Origin: an uncultured Gammaproteobacteria bacterium
GTDB taxonomy: Bacteria > Pseudomonadota > Gammaproteobacteria > PS1 > Pseudothioglobaceae
Reading direction: 5' to 3'
DNA: 64,000 nucleotides
Assembly: GCA_913057955.1 (NCBI GenBank)
Contig: CAJXOB010000003.1
Location: 1 to 64,000, forward strand
Shown: positions 41,626-51,855 of the stretch, one piece after another
Layout of the letters: every line of letters starts with the position of its first letter
Numbering within the stretch: position 1 is the first letter of the stretch
Program-made: the position numbers and the translations under genes
Notes under the pieces: generated by a model
The model's input: the letters and a program-made list of their open reading frames with translations, nothing else
Databases searched by the model: none
What the model was told of the DNA's origin: nothing

Positions 41626-43063
41626 AAGAACAAAAATTGTAGCCACTCTCGGACCGTCAACTGATGATCCTGAAGTTTTAAAAGGAATTTTAGATGCTGG
41701 GGTAAACGTCGTTCGAATTAATTTTTCGCATAATAATGAAAAAGAGCACCTAGAGCGAATTGCTCAAGTCAGGAAATACGAAAAAGAAAATGATATGTTT
41801 ATTGGAATTTTGATGGACCTTCAGGGTCCAAAAATTCGAATTTCTTCGTTTGTAAATGACAAGATAGAGCTTAATAAGGGTGATCAATTTACTCTTGATG
41901 CTGAGCTTCCAAAATCTGAAGGAAGTCAGACATGTGTTGGTATAGCTTATAAAGAGCTTCCAAATGACTTAAAAGTTGGAAACACCTTGCTGCTAGATGA
42001 TGGAAAAATTATTCTTAAAGTACTACAGATAGTGGGACCAAAAATTTTAACTGAAGTCCTACAAGCCGGAATTCTATCTAATAATAAAGGAATAAATTTA
42101 CGTGGCGGTGGTTTAAGTGCAAGCGCTTTAACAGAAAAAGATAAGCGAGATATTTTGACTGCAGCTAAGGCAGATGCGGATTATGTTGCTATTTCTTTTC
42201 CTATTCATGCAGACGATATTCGTGAGACTAAGAGACTCCTTAAGGAGGCTGGCTCTAGCGCAAGTGTTATAGCAAAAATTGAGCGAGCTGAAGCACTACA
42301 AGAGGATGTGATTAATGAAATTATTCAAGAATCCGCAGGAATTATGGTTGCACGTGGAGATTTAGGTGTTGAAATTGGTGATCCTCAGTTGCCAGCACAG
42401 CAAAAACGTTTAATCTTATTAGCCAGAGCCAATGATAGATTTGTTATAACCGCAACTCAAATGTTGGAGTCGATGATTACTAGTCCTATTCCAACTAGAG
42501 CTGAGGTTTTTGACGTTGCAAACGCAGTTTTAGATGGTACTGATGCAGTTATGCTTTCTGCAGAAACTGCAGTAGGAAAGCACCCTGTAGAGGCAGTAAA
42601 AACAATGAGTGATGTTTGTTTGGAAACAGAAAAAAGTCCAACCGCAAAAGTATCTCATCATAGACTTCATGAGCATTTTGAAGGTATTGATGAGACAATC
42701 GCTATGAGCTCTATGTACGCTGCAAACCATTTGGGTGCAAAGGTTGTAGCAACTTTAACTCAAACTGGAAAAACAGCGCTCTGGATGTCAAGAATTAGTT
42801 CAAATATTGCAATTTTTGCAATGTCTGATAATTACAAAACTTTAAAGAAAGTTACTATCTATAGAGGCGTCTATCCTTGTTATATAGATAAAACAAGTAC
42901 TGATGACTGGAATGATGTTAATAGTCATGTTATAGAAAATCTTGAGGATAAGTCCCAAGTTGAAAAAGGTGATATTGTTATTTTAACAAAGGGGATGCAT
43001 AAAGATAAGTCAGGCGGCACAAACCTGATGAAAATTTTGCGTGTGGGCGATGGAAATTATTAA
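41618..43063 (+). CDS. pyk: Pyruvate kinase, apparently with a non-canonical start codon
   Basis: In-frame [39 protein letters not shown] precedes the track's ATG at 41795; no ATG/GTG/TTG between the in-frame stop at 41591 and 41795; AGGAG at 41606-41610. Confidence 0.9.
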   Translation: MNRRTKIVATLGPSTDDPEVLKGILDAGVNVVRINFSHNNEKEHLERIAQVRKYEKENDMFIGILMDLQGPKIRISSFVNDKIELNKGDQFTLDAELPKSEGSQTCVGIAYKELPNDLKVGNTLLLDDGKIILKVLQIVGPKILTEVLQAGILSNNKGINLRGGGLSASALTEKDKRDILTAAKADADYVAISFPIHADDIRETKRLLKEAGSSASVIAKIERAEALQEDVINEIIQESAGIMVARGDLGVEIGDPQLPAQQKRLILLARANDRFVITATQMLESMITSPIPTRAEVFDVANAVLDGTDAVMLSAETAVGKHPVEAVKTMSDVCLETEKSPTAKVSHHRLHEHFEGIDETIAMSSMYAANHLGAKVVATLTQTGKTALWMSRISSNIAIFAMSDNYKTLKKVTIYRGVYPCYIDKTSTDDWNDVNSHVIENLEDKSQVEKGDIVILTKGMHKDKSGGTNLMKILRVGDGNY

Positions 43064-43087
43064 AAGTAAAATATAAGGGTGAAAATT

Positions 43088-44149
43088 ATGATAAACAATC
43101 AAGAAGAATTAAGACAAACTGCCAATCAATTGGCTTCTAGAGGTAAAGGATTACTTGCAGTAGATGAGTCTACTCCAACCATAGGGAAGCGTCTTGCTGG
43201 GATTAATGTAGACAACACAGAAGAAAATCGCCAAGCCTATCGTGGAATGCTCTTTACTGCAGAAGGTATTGGTGAATATATTAGCGGAGTCATCCTTTTT
43301 GAAGAAACGCTTTATCAAAACCACCTTGACGGTGAAACTATGGTTTCAAAAATTAATAAGCTGGGAATAATTCCTGGTATTAAGGTAGACAAAGGCTTGA
43401 GCCCATTAGCTGGCGGGCATGAAGTAGAGACATGGTGTAAAGGTCTAGAAGGTCTTGCTGAAAGAACTGCTGAGTATTATAAACAAGGAGCACGTTTTGC
43501 AAAATGGCGTGCCGTGCTTCAAATTACTGCTGATGGATGCCCTACAGATCTTGCAATTAGAGAGAATGCTTGGGGCCTTGCAAGATATGCAAAAATTTGT
43601 CAAGAGTCAGGACTTGTTCCTATTATTGAGCCTGAAATTTTAATGGACGGTGATCATACTATTGAGAAGACCGCAGAAGTGCAAGAGAAGGTCTTAGTTG
43701 AAGTTTACAAAGCTTGCTCAGAAAATAACGTTTTCTTAGAAGGAACATTGTTAAAGCCTTCAATGACTGTTTCTGGTGCTGATAATTCTAATAAAGCTGA
43801 CTCAGAAGAAGTCGCTAAGATGACAGTTCGCACAATGAATCGTTGCGTGCCAGCAGCAGTTCCTGGAATTATGTTTCTTTCAGGCGGGTTAACGGAAGAA
43901 GATGCTTCTGTTTATCTTAATACTATGAATAGTATTGAACATAAAAGCGCTACAAGCTTGACATTTTCTTATGGAAGAGCTTTGCAGCAATCGTGTCTAC
44001 AGGCTTGGAAAGGCAATGATATTGAAGCAGGCCAAAAGGCCTTAATGGCAAGATGCCAAGCTAATTCAGAGTCATCTACTGGGGATTATGTTGCTGGATC
44101 TCAGCCCTCTTCTCAAGACACATTATTCGAAGCTGGCTATAAGTATTAA
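43088..44149 (+). CDS. Fructose-bisphosphate aldolase class I
   Basis: GKGLLAVDESTPTIGKRL, GIIPGIKVDKGLSPL, LEGTLLKPSMTVSG, GIMFLSGGLTEEDASVYLN. Confidence 0.95.
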   Translation: MINNQEELRQTANQLASRGKGLLAVDESTPTIGKRLAGINVDNTEENRQAYRGMLFTAEGIGEYISGVILFEETLYQNHLDGETMVSKINKLGIIPGIKVDKGLSPLAGGHEVETWCKGLEGLAERTAEYYKQGARFAKWRAVLQITADGCPTDLAIRENAWGLARYAKICQESGLVPIIEPEILMDGDHTIEKTAEVQEKVLVEVYKACSENNVFLEGTLLKPSMTVSGADNSNKADSEEVAKMTVRTMNRCVPAAVPGIMFLSGGLTEEDASVYLNTMNSIEHKSATSLTFSYGRALQQSCLQAWKGNDIEAGQKALMARCQANSESSTGDYVAGSQPSSQDTLFEAGYKY

Positions 44150-44210
44150 TCTTTGATTTTTTATCAGATTTAGACTTAAGAATTTAGTCTAAAGCTTAAA
44201 GCGTATAATG

Positions 44211-44237
44211 AAAGGCCCGAATTATTTCGGGCCTTTT
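44211..44237 (+). terminator. Rho-independent terminator
   Basis: AAAGGCCCGAA-TTAT-TTCGGGCCTTT plus T. Confidence 0.85.
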
Positions 44238-44256
44238 GTATTGAAAAACAAAAAGA

Positions 44257-46128
44257 ATGAATAAAAGTAAATATTATCCTGTAATTGTTGTTGGCGGCGG
44301 GCATGCCGGAACAGAGGCAGCTCTGGCGTCAGCTAGAATGGGTGTCGATACATTGCTAATAACTCATAATGTTGAGACGCTAGGCCAGATGAGTTGTAAT
44401 CCGGCGATTGGTGGGATTGGTAAGGGTCATCTTGTCAAAGAGATTGATGCGATGGGTGGCATAATGGCCAAAGCTATTGACTTATCTGGTATTCAGTTTA
44501 GAACACTCAACGCATCTAAAGGTCCAGCTGTTAGAGCTACCAGAGCCCAAGCAGACAGAATATTGTATAAAGCAGCCATAAGAAGAAAAATTGAAAATCA
44601 GGAGTATCTAAGTTTATTTCAGCAGCCAGTTGACGATTTAATTATTGAAAATAATAGAGTTAAGGGCGTTATAACGCAAATGGGCTTGGAATTTTTTGCA
44701 GATAAAGTGATCTTAACTTCAGGCACTTTTTTAGGCGGCATTATTCATATTGGTAAGCAACACTATCAAGGAGGAAGGGCTGGAGATGCACCTGCTAACG
44801 TTTTGTCTGAGAGGTTGCGATCATATGATTTAGGAGTAGGAAGGCTAAAAACAGGAACCCCTCCTCGTCTTGATGGAAGAACAATTAACTTTAATGTATT
44901 ACAAAAACAAGAGGGTGACACTCCACTACCAAGCTTTTCATTTATGGGGAAGTCAGCAGATCATCCTCAACAAATTCCATGTTTTATTACGCATACGAAC
45001 GCCAAAACTCATGAATATATTACTAATGGCCTAAAAGACTCACCACTCTATAGTGGAAAAATTGAAGGTGTCGGCCCTAGGTATTGCCCTTCTATTGAGG
45101 ATAAGGTTGTGAGATTTGCAGAAAGAGATTCGCATCAAATATTTGTTGAGCCAGAAGGCTTAACAACTCATGAGGTATATCCAAATGGCATCTCTACTTC
45201 ACTGGCATACGAAGTTCAGGAGGATTTTGTAAACTCAATTAAAGGCTTTGAAGATGCAAAAATTATTCGGCCAGGCTACGCTATTGAATATGATTTTTTT
45301 GATCCTAGAGGATTGAAACAAACACTCGAAGTTAAGAAAATATCAGGCCTGTTTTTTGCAGGACAAATTAATGGCACTACAGGTTATGAAGAGGCTGCTG
45401 CGCAAGGTTTGCTAGCTGGAATTAATGCCGCTTTACAGGTTCAAGAGAAAGATCCCTGGACACCTAAACGCGATGAGTCTTATATCGGCGTTATGGTTGA
45501 TGATTTGACTACCAAAGGAGCAACAGAGCCATATCGAATGTTTACCTCTAGGGCAGAATACCGACTTTTACTTCGAGAAGATAATGCTGATGAAAGACTC
45601 ACACCACAGGCTAGAGAAATGGGACTTGTCGATGATCTTCGTTGGCTTTCTTTCAATGGAAAATACGAACAAGTAGCGAATGAAAAAAAACGTTTAAAGT
45701 CTTTTTGGATCCAGTCAGGAGATGTCCAAGCCGAAGAAGTTTTGGGGATAAATCTTAGTCATGAATACAGCTTAGAAGCCTTATTAAAAAGACCAAATAT
45801 TGATTACAAGTTGCTGAGTAAAATTGAAAAAGCGAAACCATTCTTGGAAGATAGAATGATTATCGAGCAAGTTGAAAATCAAATTAAATATGAGGGATAT
45901 ATAAAGCGACAGTTAGATGAAATTGAAAAATATCGAAAAAATGAAAACACTAAGCTTTCATCAGATATCGATTACAGTGAGATTAAAGCTCTATCAAATG
46001 AGGTTAGGCAAAAGTTGGATGAATTCAAGCCTGAAACAATTGGCCAAGCTAGTAGAATCCAAGGCGTCACTCCAGCATCAATTTCTATATTATTGGTTTT
46101 TTTGAAAACTTACAAAGCGCTGTCGTGA
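44257..46128 (+). CDS. mnmG: tRNA uridine-5-carboxymethylaminomethyl modification enzyme
   Basis: [58 protein letters not shown]. Confidence 0.98.
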   Translation: MNKSKYYPVIVVGGGHAGTEAALASARMGVDTLLITHNVETLGQMSCNPAIGGIGKGHLVKEIDAMGGIMAKAIDLSGIQFRTLNASKGPAVRATRAQADRILYKAAIRRKIENQEYLSLFQQPVDDLIIENNRVKGVITQMGLEFFADKVILTSGTFLGGIIHIGKQHYQGGRAGDAPANVLSERLRSYDLGVGRLKTGTPPRLDGRTINFNVLQKQEGDTPLPSFSFMGKSADHPQQIPCFITHTNAKTHEYITNGLKDSPLYSGKIEGVGPRYCPSIEDKVVRFAERDSHQIFVEPEGLTTHEVYPNGISTSLAYEVQEDFVNSIKGFEDAKIIRPGYAIEYDFFDPRGLKQTLEVKKISGLFFAGQINGTTGYEEAAAQGLLAGINAALQVQEKDPWTPKRDESYIGVMVDDLTTKGATEPYRMFTSRAEYRLLLREDNADERLTPQAREMGLVDDLRWLSFNGKYEQVANEKKRLKSFWIQSGDVQAEEVLGINLSHEYSLEALLKRPNIDYKLLSKIEKAKPFLEDRMIIEQVENQIKYEGYIKRQLDEIEKYRKNENTKLSSDIDYSEIKALSNEVRQKLDEFKPETIGQASRIQGVTPASISILLVFLKTYKALS

Positions 46129-46736
46129 GTGAAAACGAGAGATTACTTTGTGAAGGCGCAGAGTTGATGAGTATAAGTCTTTCAGAGTTTCAAGTGCAAC
46201 AACTACTTAAGTACCACGCACTTATTATTAAATGGAATAAAGTATACAATTTAAGTGCAATACGCGACCCTATAGAGTCAATTAAAAAACACTTCTTGGA
46301 TAGCCTATCAATATTAAATTTTATAAAGCCAGGATTATTATTAGATATTGGCTCTGGAGCTGGATTACCCGGTATTATTATTGCAATTATGAGGCCAGAA
46401 ACTAGTGTGTTTGTAATTGATAGTGTTGGTAAAAAATGTCGATTTATGCAAACGGTAAAAACGGAACTATCTTTGAATAATTTAACAGTAGTTAATAGCA
46501 GGGTCGAGTCATTTAGTTATCATGACTCTTTTCCTCAAATAACTTCTCGCGCCTTTTCAGATTCAGTTAGTACTATTAAAAAAACACAACATTTAATATC
46601 AACTGATGGGCGTTACTTAATGATGAAAGGCGATAATATCGATGAAGAAAATGTTGAAAAAATGAAGTTAAAAATACATACTTTAAAAGTACCATTTGTG
46701 TCAGATAATCGTTCACTTTTAGAAATTCAGCTATAA
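46125..46736 (+). CDS. rsmG: 16S rRNA m7G527 methyltransferase
   Basis: [25 protein letters not shown]; follows mnmG. Confidence 0.94.
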   Translation: MSENERLLCEGAELMSISLSEFQVQQLLKYHALIIKWNKVYNLSAIRDPIESIKKHFLDSLSILNFIKPGLLLDIGSGAGLPGIIIAIMRPETSVFVIDSVGKKCRFMQTVKTELSLNNLTVVNSRVESFSYHDSFPQITSRAFSDSVSTIKKTQHLISTDGRYLMMKGDNIDEENVEKMKLKIHTLKVPFVSDNRSLLEIQL

Positions 46737-46746
46737 TTTTTTGACT

Positions 46747-47517
46747 ATGGAAATAATAGATTCTCATTGCCATATAGACCGCGTGGATTTAGATGCTTTT
46801 GGAGGAAGTATTGAGTCAATGCTCAAGCATGCCAGTGAGCTCTCTGTAACTAAATTTCTATGCGTCTGTATTGATTTGGAGCATTTTGATCAAGTACACG
46901 ATCTCGCGTTAGCTCATTCTAATATTTATTCATCAGTCGGCGTTCACCCTACAGAAACTAATTGTAAGGATCCGACCACTGAAGAATTATTAGTCTATGC
47001 ACAAAGCGATAGAATCATCGCAATTGGTGAAACCGGTTTAGATTATTTTCATGTCAAGGAAGATCAAGCTGATTGGCAAAGAGATCGCTTTCGTCGACAT
47101 ATTAAGGCATCCAATATTTCGGGTAAACCCCTTATTATCCATACCAGAGAAGCTAAATCTGATACTATCAAAATTCTCTCTGAAGAGAAGGCTGAATCAG
47201 CTGTTATGCATTGCTTTTCTGAAGATTGGGAAACTGCCAAAGCAGCATTAGACCTTGGTTTTTATATTTCTTTTTCAGGTATTTTGACGTTTAAAAGCGC
47301 ACAATCTTTGCGTGATGTTGCAAAAAAAATACCTTCCGATCGTCTGTTAGTTGAGACAGATTCGCCATATTTAACTCCTGTCCCTAATAGAGGCAGACCT
47401 AATAGTCCAGCATATACATACTATGTAGCAGAGAAACTTGCAGAAATTCGTAATACGAGTATTTCTGAGATTGCTAAAGTTACCACTGAGAACTTTAATC
47501 GGTTATTTTTTTCGTGA
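46747..47517 (+). CDS. TatD family hydrolase
   Basis: IDSHCHIDR, IGETGLDYFH, LLVETDSPYLTPVPNRGRPN. Confidence 0.95.
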   Translation: MEIIDSHCHIDRVDLDAFGGSIESMLKHASELSVTKFLCVCIDLEHFDQVHDLALAHSNIYSSVGVHPTETNCKDPTTEELLVYAQSDRIIAIGETGLDYFHVKEDQADWQRDRFRRHIKASNISGKPLIIHTREAKSDTIKILSEEKAESAVMHCFSEDWETAKAALDLGFYISFSGILTFKSAQSLRDVAKKIPSDRLLVETDSPYLTPVPNRGRPNSPAYTYYVAEKLAEIRNTSISEIAKVTTENFNRLFFS

Positions 47518-47521
47518 TCTT

Positions 47522-48445
47522 ATGACTATTCATGATGCTCCAAAGTATATAACAGTTGATGAGTTTTCAATTGGGCAGCGCCTGGATAATTATCTAATTA
47601 AGCAGCTTAAAGGTGTCCCAAAGTCTCGCATTTACCGAATTATCAGAAAAGGCGAAGTTCGCGTTAATAAAGGTAGAAAAAAAGCAGACTATAAGCTTGT
47701 GTCTGAAGATATTATTCGAATTCCACCTATTAGAACCTCTACTGAAAAGGATATTAAGCCATCTGATGGACTTCTTAAGTTGCTTAATTCTTCAATTCTT
47801 TATGAGGATAAAGGCTTATTGGTGCTAAATAAGACCCATGGAATGGCAGTTCATGGGGGGAGTGGCGTCACTATTGGGATTATTGAGGCACTTAAAAGCC
47901 AATATAAAGAACCTATTGAACTTGTTCATCGACTTGATAGGGGAACATCAGGGTGCCTGATTCTTGCAAAAAAACGATCGGTCTTAAAATCATTTCATGA
48001 GCAGTTATTTCATCATCAACTGGAAAAGCGCTATATTGCACTTGTTAAAAATAGCTGGAGCAAGAAAAAACATACTATTGACGCGCCAATTTATCAAAAT
48101 TCAAGAAACAGTGTTATTGATGCAAAAGGAAAAGACTCATTAAGTCATTTCCACCCGATCAAAAATTTTCTTATGGATGATGAAAGTGCTTCATTGGTTG
48201 AAGTGGCTATAGAAACTGGAAGGACCCATCAAATTAGGGTTCACGCAAAACATGCTGGTCATCCAGTAGCCCAAGATGATAAGTATGGTGATCATAGTTT
48301 CGATCAGTTAATGAAAAAGAAGGGGTTGAATCGACTTTTTTTGCACGCTAAATCAATTGTTTTTACAAACCCAATTACTAATGAAATTCAAAAGGTAACA
48401 GCCCCACTGCCAAATGATCTTGAAGAATTTTTAAATAAACTATGA
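47522..48445 (+). CDS. RluC/RluD-type 23S rRNA pseudouridine synthase
   Basis: S4-like N-terminus, VHRLDRGTSGCLILAK, GRTHQIRVHAKHAGHPV; ATG 47522. Confidence 0.95.
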   Translation: MTIHDAPKYITVDEFSIGQRLDNYLIKQLKGVPKSRIYRIIRKGEVRVNKGRKKADYKLVSEDIIRIPPIRTSTEKDIKPSDGLLKLLNSSILYEDKGLLVLNKTHGMAVHGGSGVTIGIIEALKSQYKEPIELVHRLDRGTSGCLILAKKRSVLKSFHEQLFHHQLEKRYIALVKNSWSKKKHTIDAPIYQNSRNSVIDAKGKDSLSHFHPIKNFLMDDESASLVEVAIETGRTHQIRVHAKHAGHPVAQDDKYGDHSFDQLMKKKGLNRLFLHAKSIVFTNPITNEIQKVTAPLPNDLEEFLNKL

Positions 48446-49284
48446 ATGCATATATTCGCTTAATGAGGCTTGATAAGCCTATTGGGTCATTATTACTTCT
48501 ATGGCCAACCTATTGGGCTCTATTTCTAAGTGCAGATGGATGGCCTGATGTAGATATATTGGTCATTTTTACTTTGGGAGTTTTTATAATGAGATCTGCT
48601 GGGTGTGTTATTAATGATTTTGCAGATCGAAAAATTGATATGCACATTATAAGAACACAGGGAAGACCTCTTGCTACTGGAGAAATTTCGTCCAATTCCG
48701 CATTAGTATTATTTGGTCTATTATTACTGATTGCATTAGGCTTAGTTCTGCAAACTAATATCTTAACTATTAAACTGTCTTTAATTGCCCTTATGCTAGC
48801 AACTTTATATCCATTTACAAAGCGCTGGACTAATTTACCCCAACTAGTTCTAGGCGCTGCATTCGGAATGAGCGTGCCTATGGCTTTTAGTGCTCAAACT
48901 GGTGTGATACCTTTAACAGCTTGGCTAGTTTTTATTGCAACTCTAGTTTGGACTTTGATTTATGACACTTTTTATGCGATGGCAGATCGAGATGAGGATT
49001 TAAAGGTTGGAGTAAAATCAACGGCAATTCTGTTTGCAAAATACGATCAAATTATTATCACTTTATTGCAAATTTTACTAATTATTGTGTTTGTATTAAT
49101 TGGCAATACTTTCGATTTAGGGCTAATTTATGACTTTTCTTTGGTTGTTATTTTATTTTTTATGATTTACCATCAACTTTTACTAAAAAAACGCCAAAAA
49201 GAAGAATATTTTAAGGCGTTTCTTAGCAATAATTTCATTGGTATGACTGTATTCTTGGGGATTTTTCTTTCGGTAATCATCTAG
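48442..49284 (+). CDS. ubiA: 4-hydroxybenzoate polyprenyltransferase
   Basis: RLDKPIGSLLLLWPTYWALFLS, INDFADRKID, YDTFYAMADRDEDLKVGVKSTAI. Confidence 0.96.
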   Translation: MNAYIRLMRLDKPIGSLLLLWPTYWALFLSADGWPDVDILVIFTLGVFIMRSAGCVINDFADRKIDMHIIRTQGRPLATGEISSNSALVLFGLLLLIALGLVLQTNILTIKLSLIALMLATLYPFTKRWTNLPQLVLGAAFGMSVPMAFSAQTGVIPLTAWLVFIATLVWTLIYDTFYAMADRDEDLKVGVKSTAILFAKYDQIIITLLQILLIIVFVLIGNTFDLGLIYDFSLVVILFFMIYHQLLLKKRQKEEYFKAFLSNNFIGMTVFLGIFLSVII

Positions 49285-49369
49285 GCTTAAGTTCTGTTGT
49301 TTTTTTGCAACAATTAACTATTTTTACGTCATTTTGGCCTATTTTTTCGCTTTTTTTCATCAATAAAAC

Positions 49370-49396
49370 TTGACACCCTGTTTTTGTTACTATAAA
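49370..49396 (+). promoter_or_regulatory. Putative promoter of small-protein cassette copy 1
   Basis: TTGACA with TACTATAAA downstream; geometry identical to copy 2 (15 nt from TTGACA to TATAAA). Confidence 0.45.
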
Positions 49397-49451
49397 AAGT
49401 CCATCAATCAGCAAAAATGTTGATTATCTTAAAAACAAATGGAGAGAAAAT

Positions 49452-49670
49452 ATGTTAAGTAATGTAACTGGTTGGATAAAAAAATTAACTGAAGCTGGTG
49501 TTGGTCTTGTAGCACTTGCAGTTGTTGTTCAAGTAATATTTGGTTCAAGTGCTTCATTCCTACCTGGTGATGTTGTTGCTAGGCTTACTGATATGATCGG
49601 CGCACTTGGTGGTGCTGGCTTAGTTGGTTTAATTACAGCAGGATTGTTGTATACGATCTTTTCTAAGTAA
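49452..49670 (+). CDS. 72-aa hydrophobic small protein, copy 1
   Basis: MLSNVTGWIKKLTEAGVGLVALAVVVQVIFGSSASFLPGDVVARLTDMIGALGGAGLVGLITAGLLYTIFSK; TGGAGAG SD; paralog next door. Confidence 0.85.
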   Translation: MLSNVTGWIKKLTEAGVGLVALAVVVQVIFGSSASFLPGDVVARLTDMIGALGGAGLVGLITAGLLYTIFSK

Positions 49671-49686
49671 TACGTATTAACTCAAT

Positions 49687-49714
49687 AAAAAACCCGCCTT
49701 ATGGCGGGTTTTTT
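49687..49714 (+). terminator. Rho-independent terminator, cassette copy 1
   Basis: AAAAAACCCGCC-TTAT-GGCGGGTTTTTT. Confidence 0.9.
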
Positions 49715-49791
49715 ATTATTTGAATCAATATTGGTAAATACATGTGTCTGTTGTACTAAAGCTAATTTTAGTTATCACGCACCTAGAAAAC

Positions 49792-49818
49792 TTGACATAG
49801 TGTTTTTGATACTATAAA
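49792..49818 (+). promoter_or_regulatory. Putative promoter of small-protein cassette copy 2
   Basis: TTGACA...TACTATAAA as in copy 1. Confidence 0.45.
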
Positions 49819-49875
49819 AAGTTTATTAATCAGCCAGAGAGATTCTGGTTGTCTTAAAACAAATGGAGAGAAAAT

Positions 49876-50094
49876 ATGTTAGATAATGTAATTGGATGGG
49901 TAAAAAAATTAACTGAAGTAGGCGTAAGTTTTATTGCGCTTGCAGTTGTTGTTCAAATAATTTTTGGAAGCCAGGCTGCATTCTTACCTGGCGATATTAT
50001 CGCTAGACTTACTGATATTATTGTTGGACTTGGAGCAGCAAACTTGGTTGGTCTAATTGCCGTTGGTTTGCTATATAAAATCTTTACTAAGTAA
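49876..50094 (+). CDS. 72-aa hydrophobic small protein, copy 2
   Basis: MLDNVIGWVKKLTEVGVSFIALAVVVQIIFGSQAAFLPGDIIARLTDIIVGLGAANLVGLIAVGLLYKIFTK; 51/72 identical to copy 1 by hand alignment. Confidence 0.85.
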   Translation: MLDNVIGWVKKLTEVGVSFIALAVVVQIIFGSQAAFLPGDIIARLTDIIVGLGAANLVGLIAVGLLYKIFTK

Positions 50095-50110
50095 TACATA
50101 TTAACTCAAT

Positions 50111-50138
50111 AAAAAACCCGCCTTATGGCGGGTTTTTT
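50111..50138 (+). terminator. Rho-independent terminator, cassette copy 2
   Basis: AAAAAACCCGCC-TTAT-GGCGGGTTTTTT, identical to copy 1. Confidence 0.9.
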
Positions 50139-50158
50139 ATTTTTTGAAATAGATTGAG

Positions 50159-50974
50159 TTAAATTCCTCGAAGAAGTTCATTAATTCCAACTTTAGATCT
50201 TGTTTTGGCATCAACTTGTTTAACAATCACGGCACAATAAAGTGAATAGCTTCCATCTGCTGATGGAAGGTTGCCAGAAACTACAACTGAGCCTGCCGGT
50301 ATTCGACCATAGGTAACTTCACCTGTCATCCTATTGAAGATTTTTGTTGATTGACCAATATAAACGCCCATTGATATAACAGCGCCTTCTTCAACGATAA
50401 CGCCTTCAACTACTTCTGATCTAGCTCCAATAAAGCAGTTATCCTCTATTATTGTTGGACTTGCTTGTAAAGGCTCAAGAACTCCACCAATACCTACGCC
50501 ACCTGAAAGGTGAACATTTTTGCCAATTTGAGCACAAGACCCTACAGTAGCCCATGTATCAACCATTGTTCCAGAATCAACATATGCACCAATATTAACA
50601 TAAGATGGCATTAAAACCGTATTTGAGGCAATATAAGATCCTCTTCTAGCAGTTGCTGGAGGAACTACTCTAACACCTGACGCTTGAAACTCTTCAGCTG
50701 TGGTGTTTGCATACTTGGACGGAACTTTGTCATAGTACTGCGTAAAGCCAGATTGCAAGGGTACGTTATCTGCAAGCCTAAATGAAAGCAATACCGCCTT
50801 CTTTAACCATTCATTAACCTGCCAGTCACCGATACCTCTTTGTTCTGCCACTCTAGCTTTTCCTGAGTCGAGGAGATGGATAGCTTCATCAACAGCTTCT
50901 TTAAGTTCTTTGCTTGCAGAGTCAGGAGTAATGTGCGCGCGATCTTCAAATGCGGCTTCAATAATATCTTTCAT
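50159..50974 (-). CDS. dapD: Tetrahydrodipicolinate N-succinyltransferase
   Basis: [67 protein letters not shown]. Confidence 0.97.
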   Translation of the reverse strand: MKDIIEAAFEDRAHITPDSASKELKEAVDEAIHLLDSGKARVAEQRGIGDWQVNEWLKKAVLLSFRLADNVPLQSGFTQYYDKVPSKYANTTAEEFQASGVRVVPPATARRGSYIASNTVLMPSYVNIGAYVDSGTMVDTWATVGSCAQIGKNVHLSGGVGIGGVLEPLQASPTIIEDNCFIGARSEVVEGVIVEEGAVISMGVYIGQSTKIFNRMTGEVTYGRIPAGSVVVSGNLPSADGSYSLYCAVIVKQVDAKTRSKVGINELLRGI

Positions 50975-51029
50975 AATCTTATTAATAAAAAAAAGTTAAT
51001 TATATCATTTAGAGCCCATTTGGACTCCT

Positions 51030-51749
51030 TTAATGTTCGTGCTGATGGTTATGATGATGCTCATAAGTAGCCATTAAATCATGGATTTGATCAGCAAATA
51101 AATCATTGAATTGAGCATCTTTTAATATAGATTCAGGGAGCCCTTCACAGCAGATATGGTGATAAAGGCATAGAACTTGAGTTGACTCCTTCATGACTCT
51201 GTGAAGATCATGAGAAACCATTAGTACAGCACAGTTTTGTTTTTGATGAATATCCTGAATTAATTTATAGAGCTGCATTTGACCATCAACATCAAGGTTT
51301 TGTGCTGGCTCATCCAAAATCAATACATTGGGTTTATTAAGAAGCGCCCTAGTTAATAAAACTTTTTGTAATTCACCACCCGAAAGATTTTTGAGTGGCA
51401 TTTCAAGTAAATCTTCAATACCAGTAAGTTCACAAGTTTGACTTGTAAACTTTTGATCGAATTTTTGATTTAAAGTCAAAAAATCTATAACAGATATAGG
51501 AATATATGGATTTGCAGTAAATGATTGAGGTGTATACCCAAGTTTTAAGTTATCACTATGAATAATTTCTCCAGCATCCTGCTTAATAACACCTAATAGA
51601 ATCTTAATTAATGAGCTTTTTCCAGCACCATTAGGGCCAATTAAAGTAATAAATTCACCCGGATGAAGTTTAAAACTGACATCATCAAGGATATTTTTCC
51701 CATTATGGCTAAGGCTAATATTGTTTAGAGTTATGAGGGCATCTGACAT
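51030..51749 (-). CDS. znuC: Zinc ABC transporter ATPase with His-rich C-terminus
   Basis: GPNGAGKSSLIKILLG, LSGGELQKVLLTRALL, VLILDEPAQNLD; ends HHHNHQHEH. Confidence 0.88.
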   Translation of the reverse strand: MSDALITLNNISLSHNGKNILDDVSFKLHPGEFITLIGPNGAGKSSLIKILLGVIKQDAGEIIHSDNLKLGYTPQSFTANPYIPISVIDFLTLNQKFDQKFTSQTCELTGIEDLLEMPLKNLSGGELQKVLLTRALLNKPNVLILDEPAQNLDVDGQMQLYKLIQDIHQKQNCAVLMVSHDLHRVMKESTQVLCLYHHICCEGLPESILKDAQFNDLFADQIHDLMATYEHHHNHQHEH

Positions 51750-51770
51750 TGTTATATTTTATCTAACAAT
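51748..51770. promoter_or_regulatory. Inverted repeat at the znuC start (Zur-like candidate)
   Basis: ATTGTTA-TATTTTATC-TAACAAT. Confidence 0.35.
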
Positions 51771-51855
51771 TCATGCGAAAGCTCAAAATATAAAGTCTGA
51801 AAGTATTAATTCCTCAAATAGTTTCCAATAAAAAAACTTGGTTTAGAGGTAAAAT

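Larger units (their letters stand above)
49361..50145 (+). repeat. Tandem duplication of a complete transcription unit (period about 423 bp)
   Basis: Promoter, SD, ORF and terminator repeat at offsets 422-424. Confidence 0.85.
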
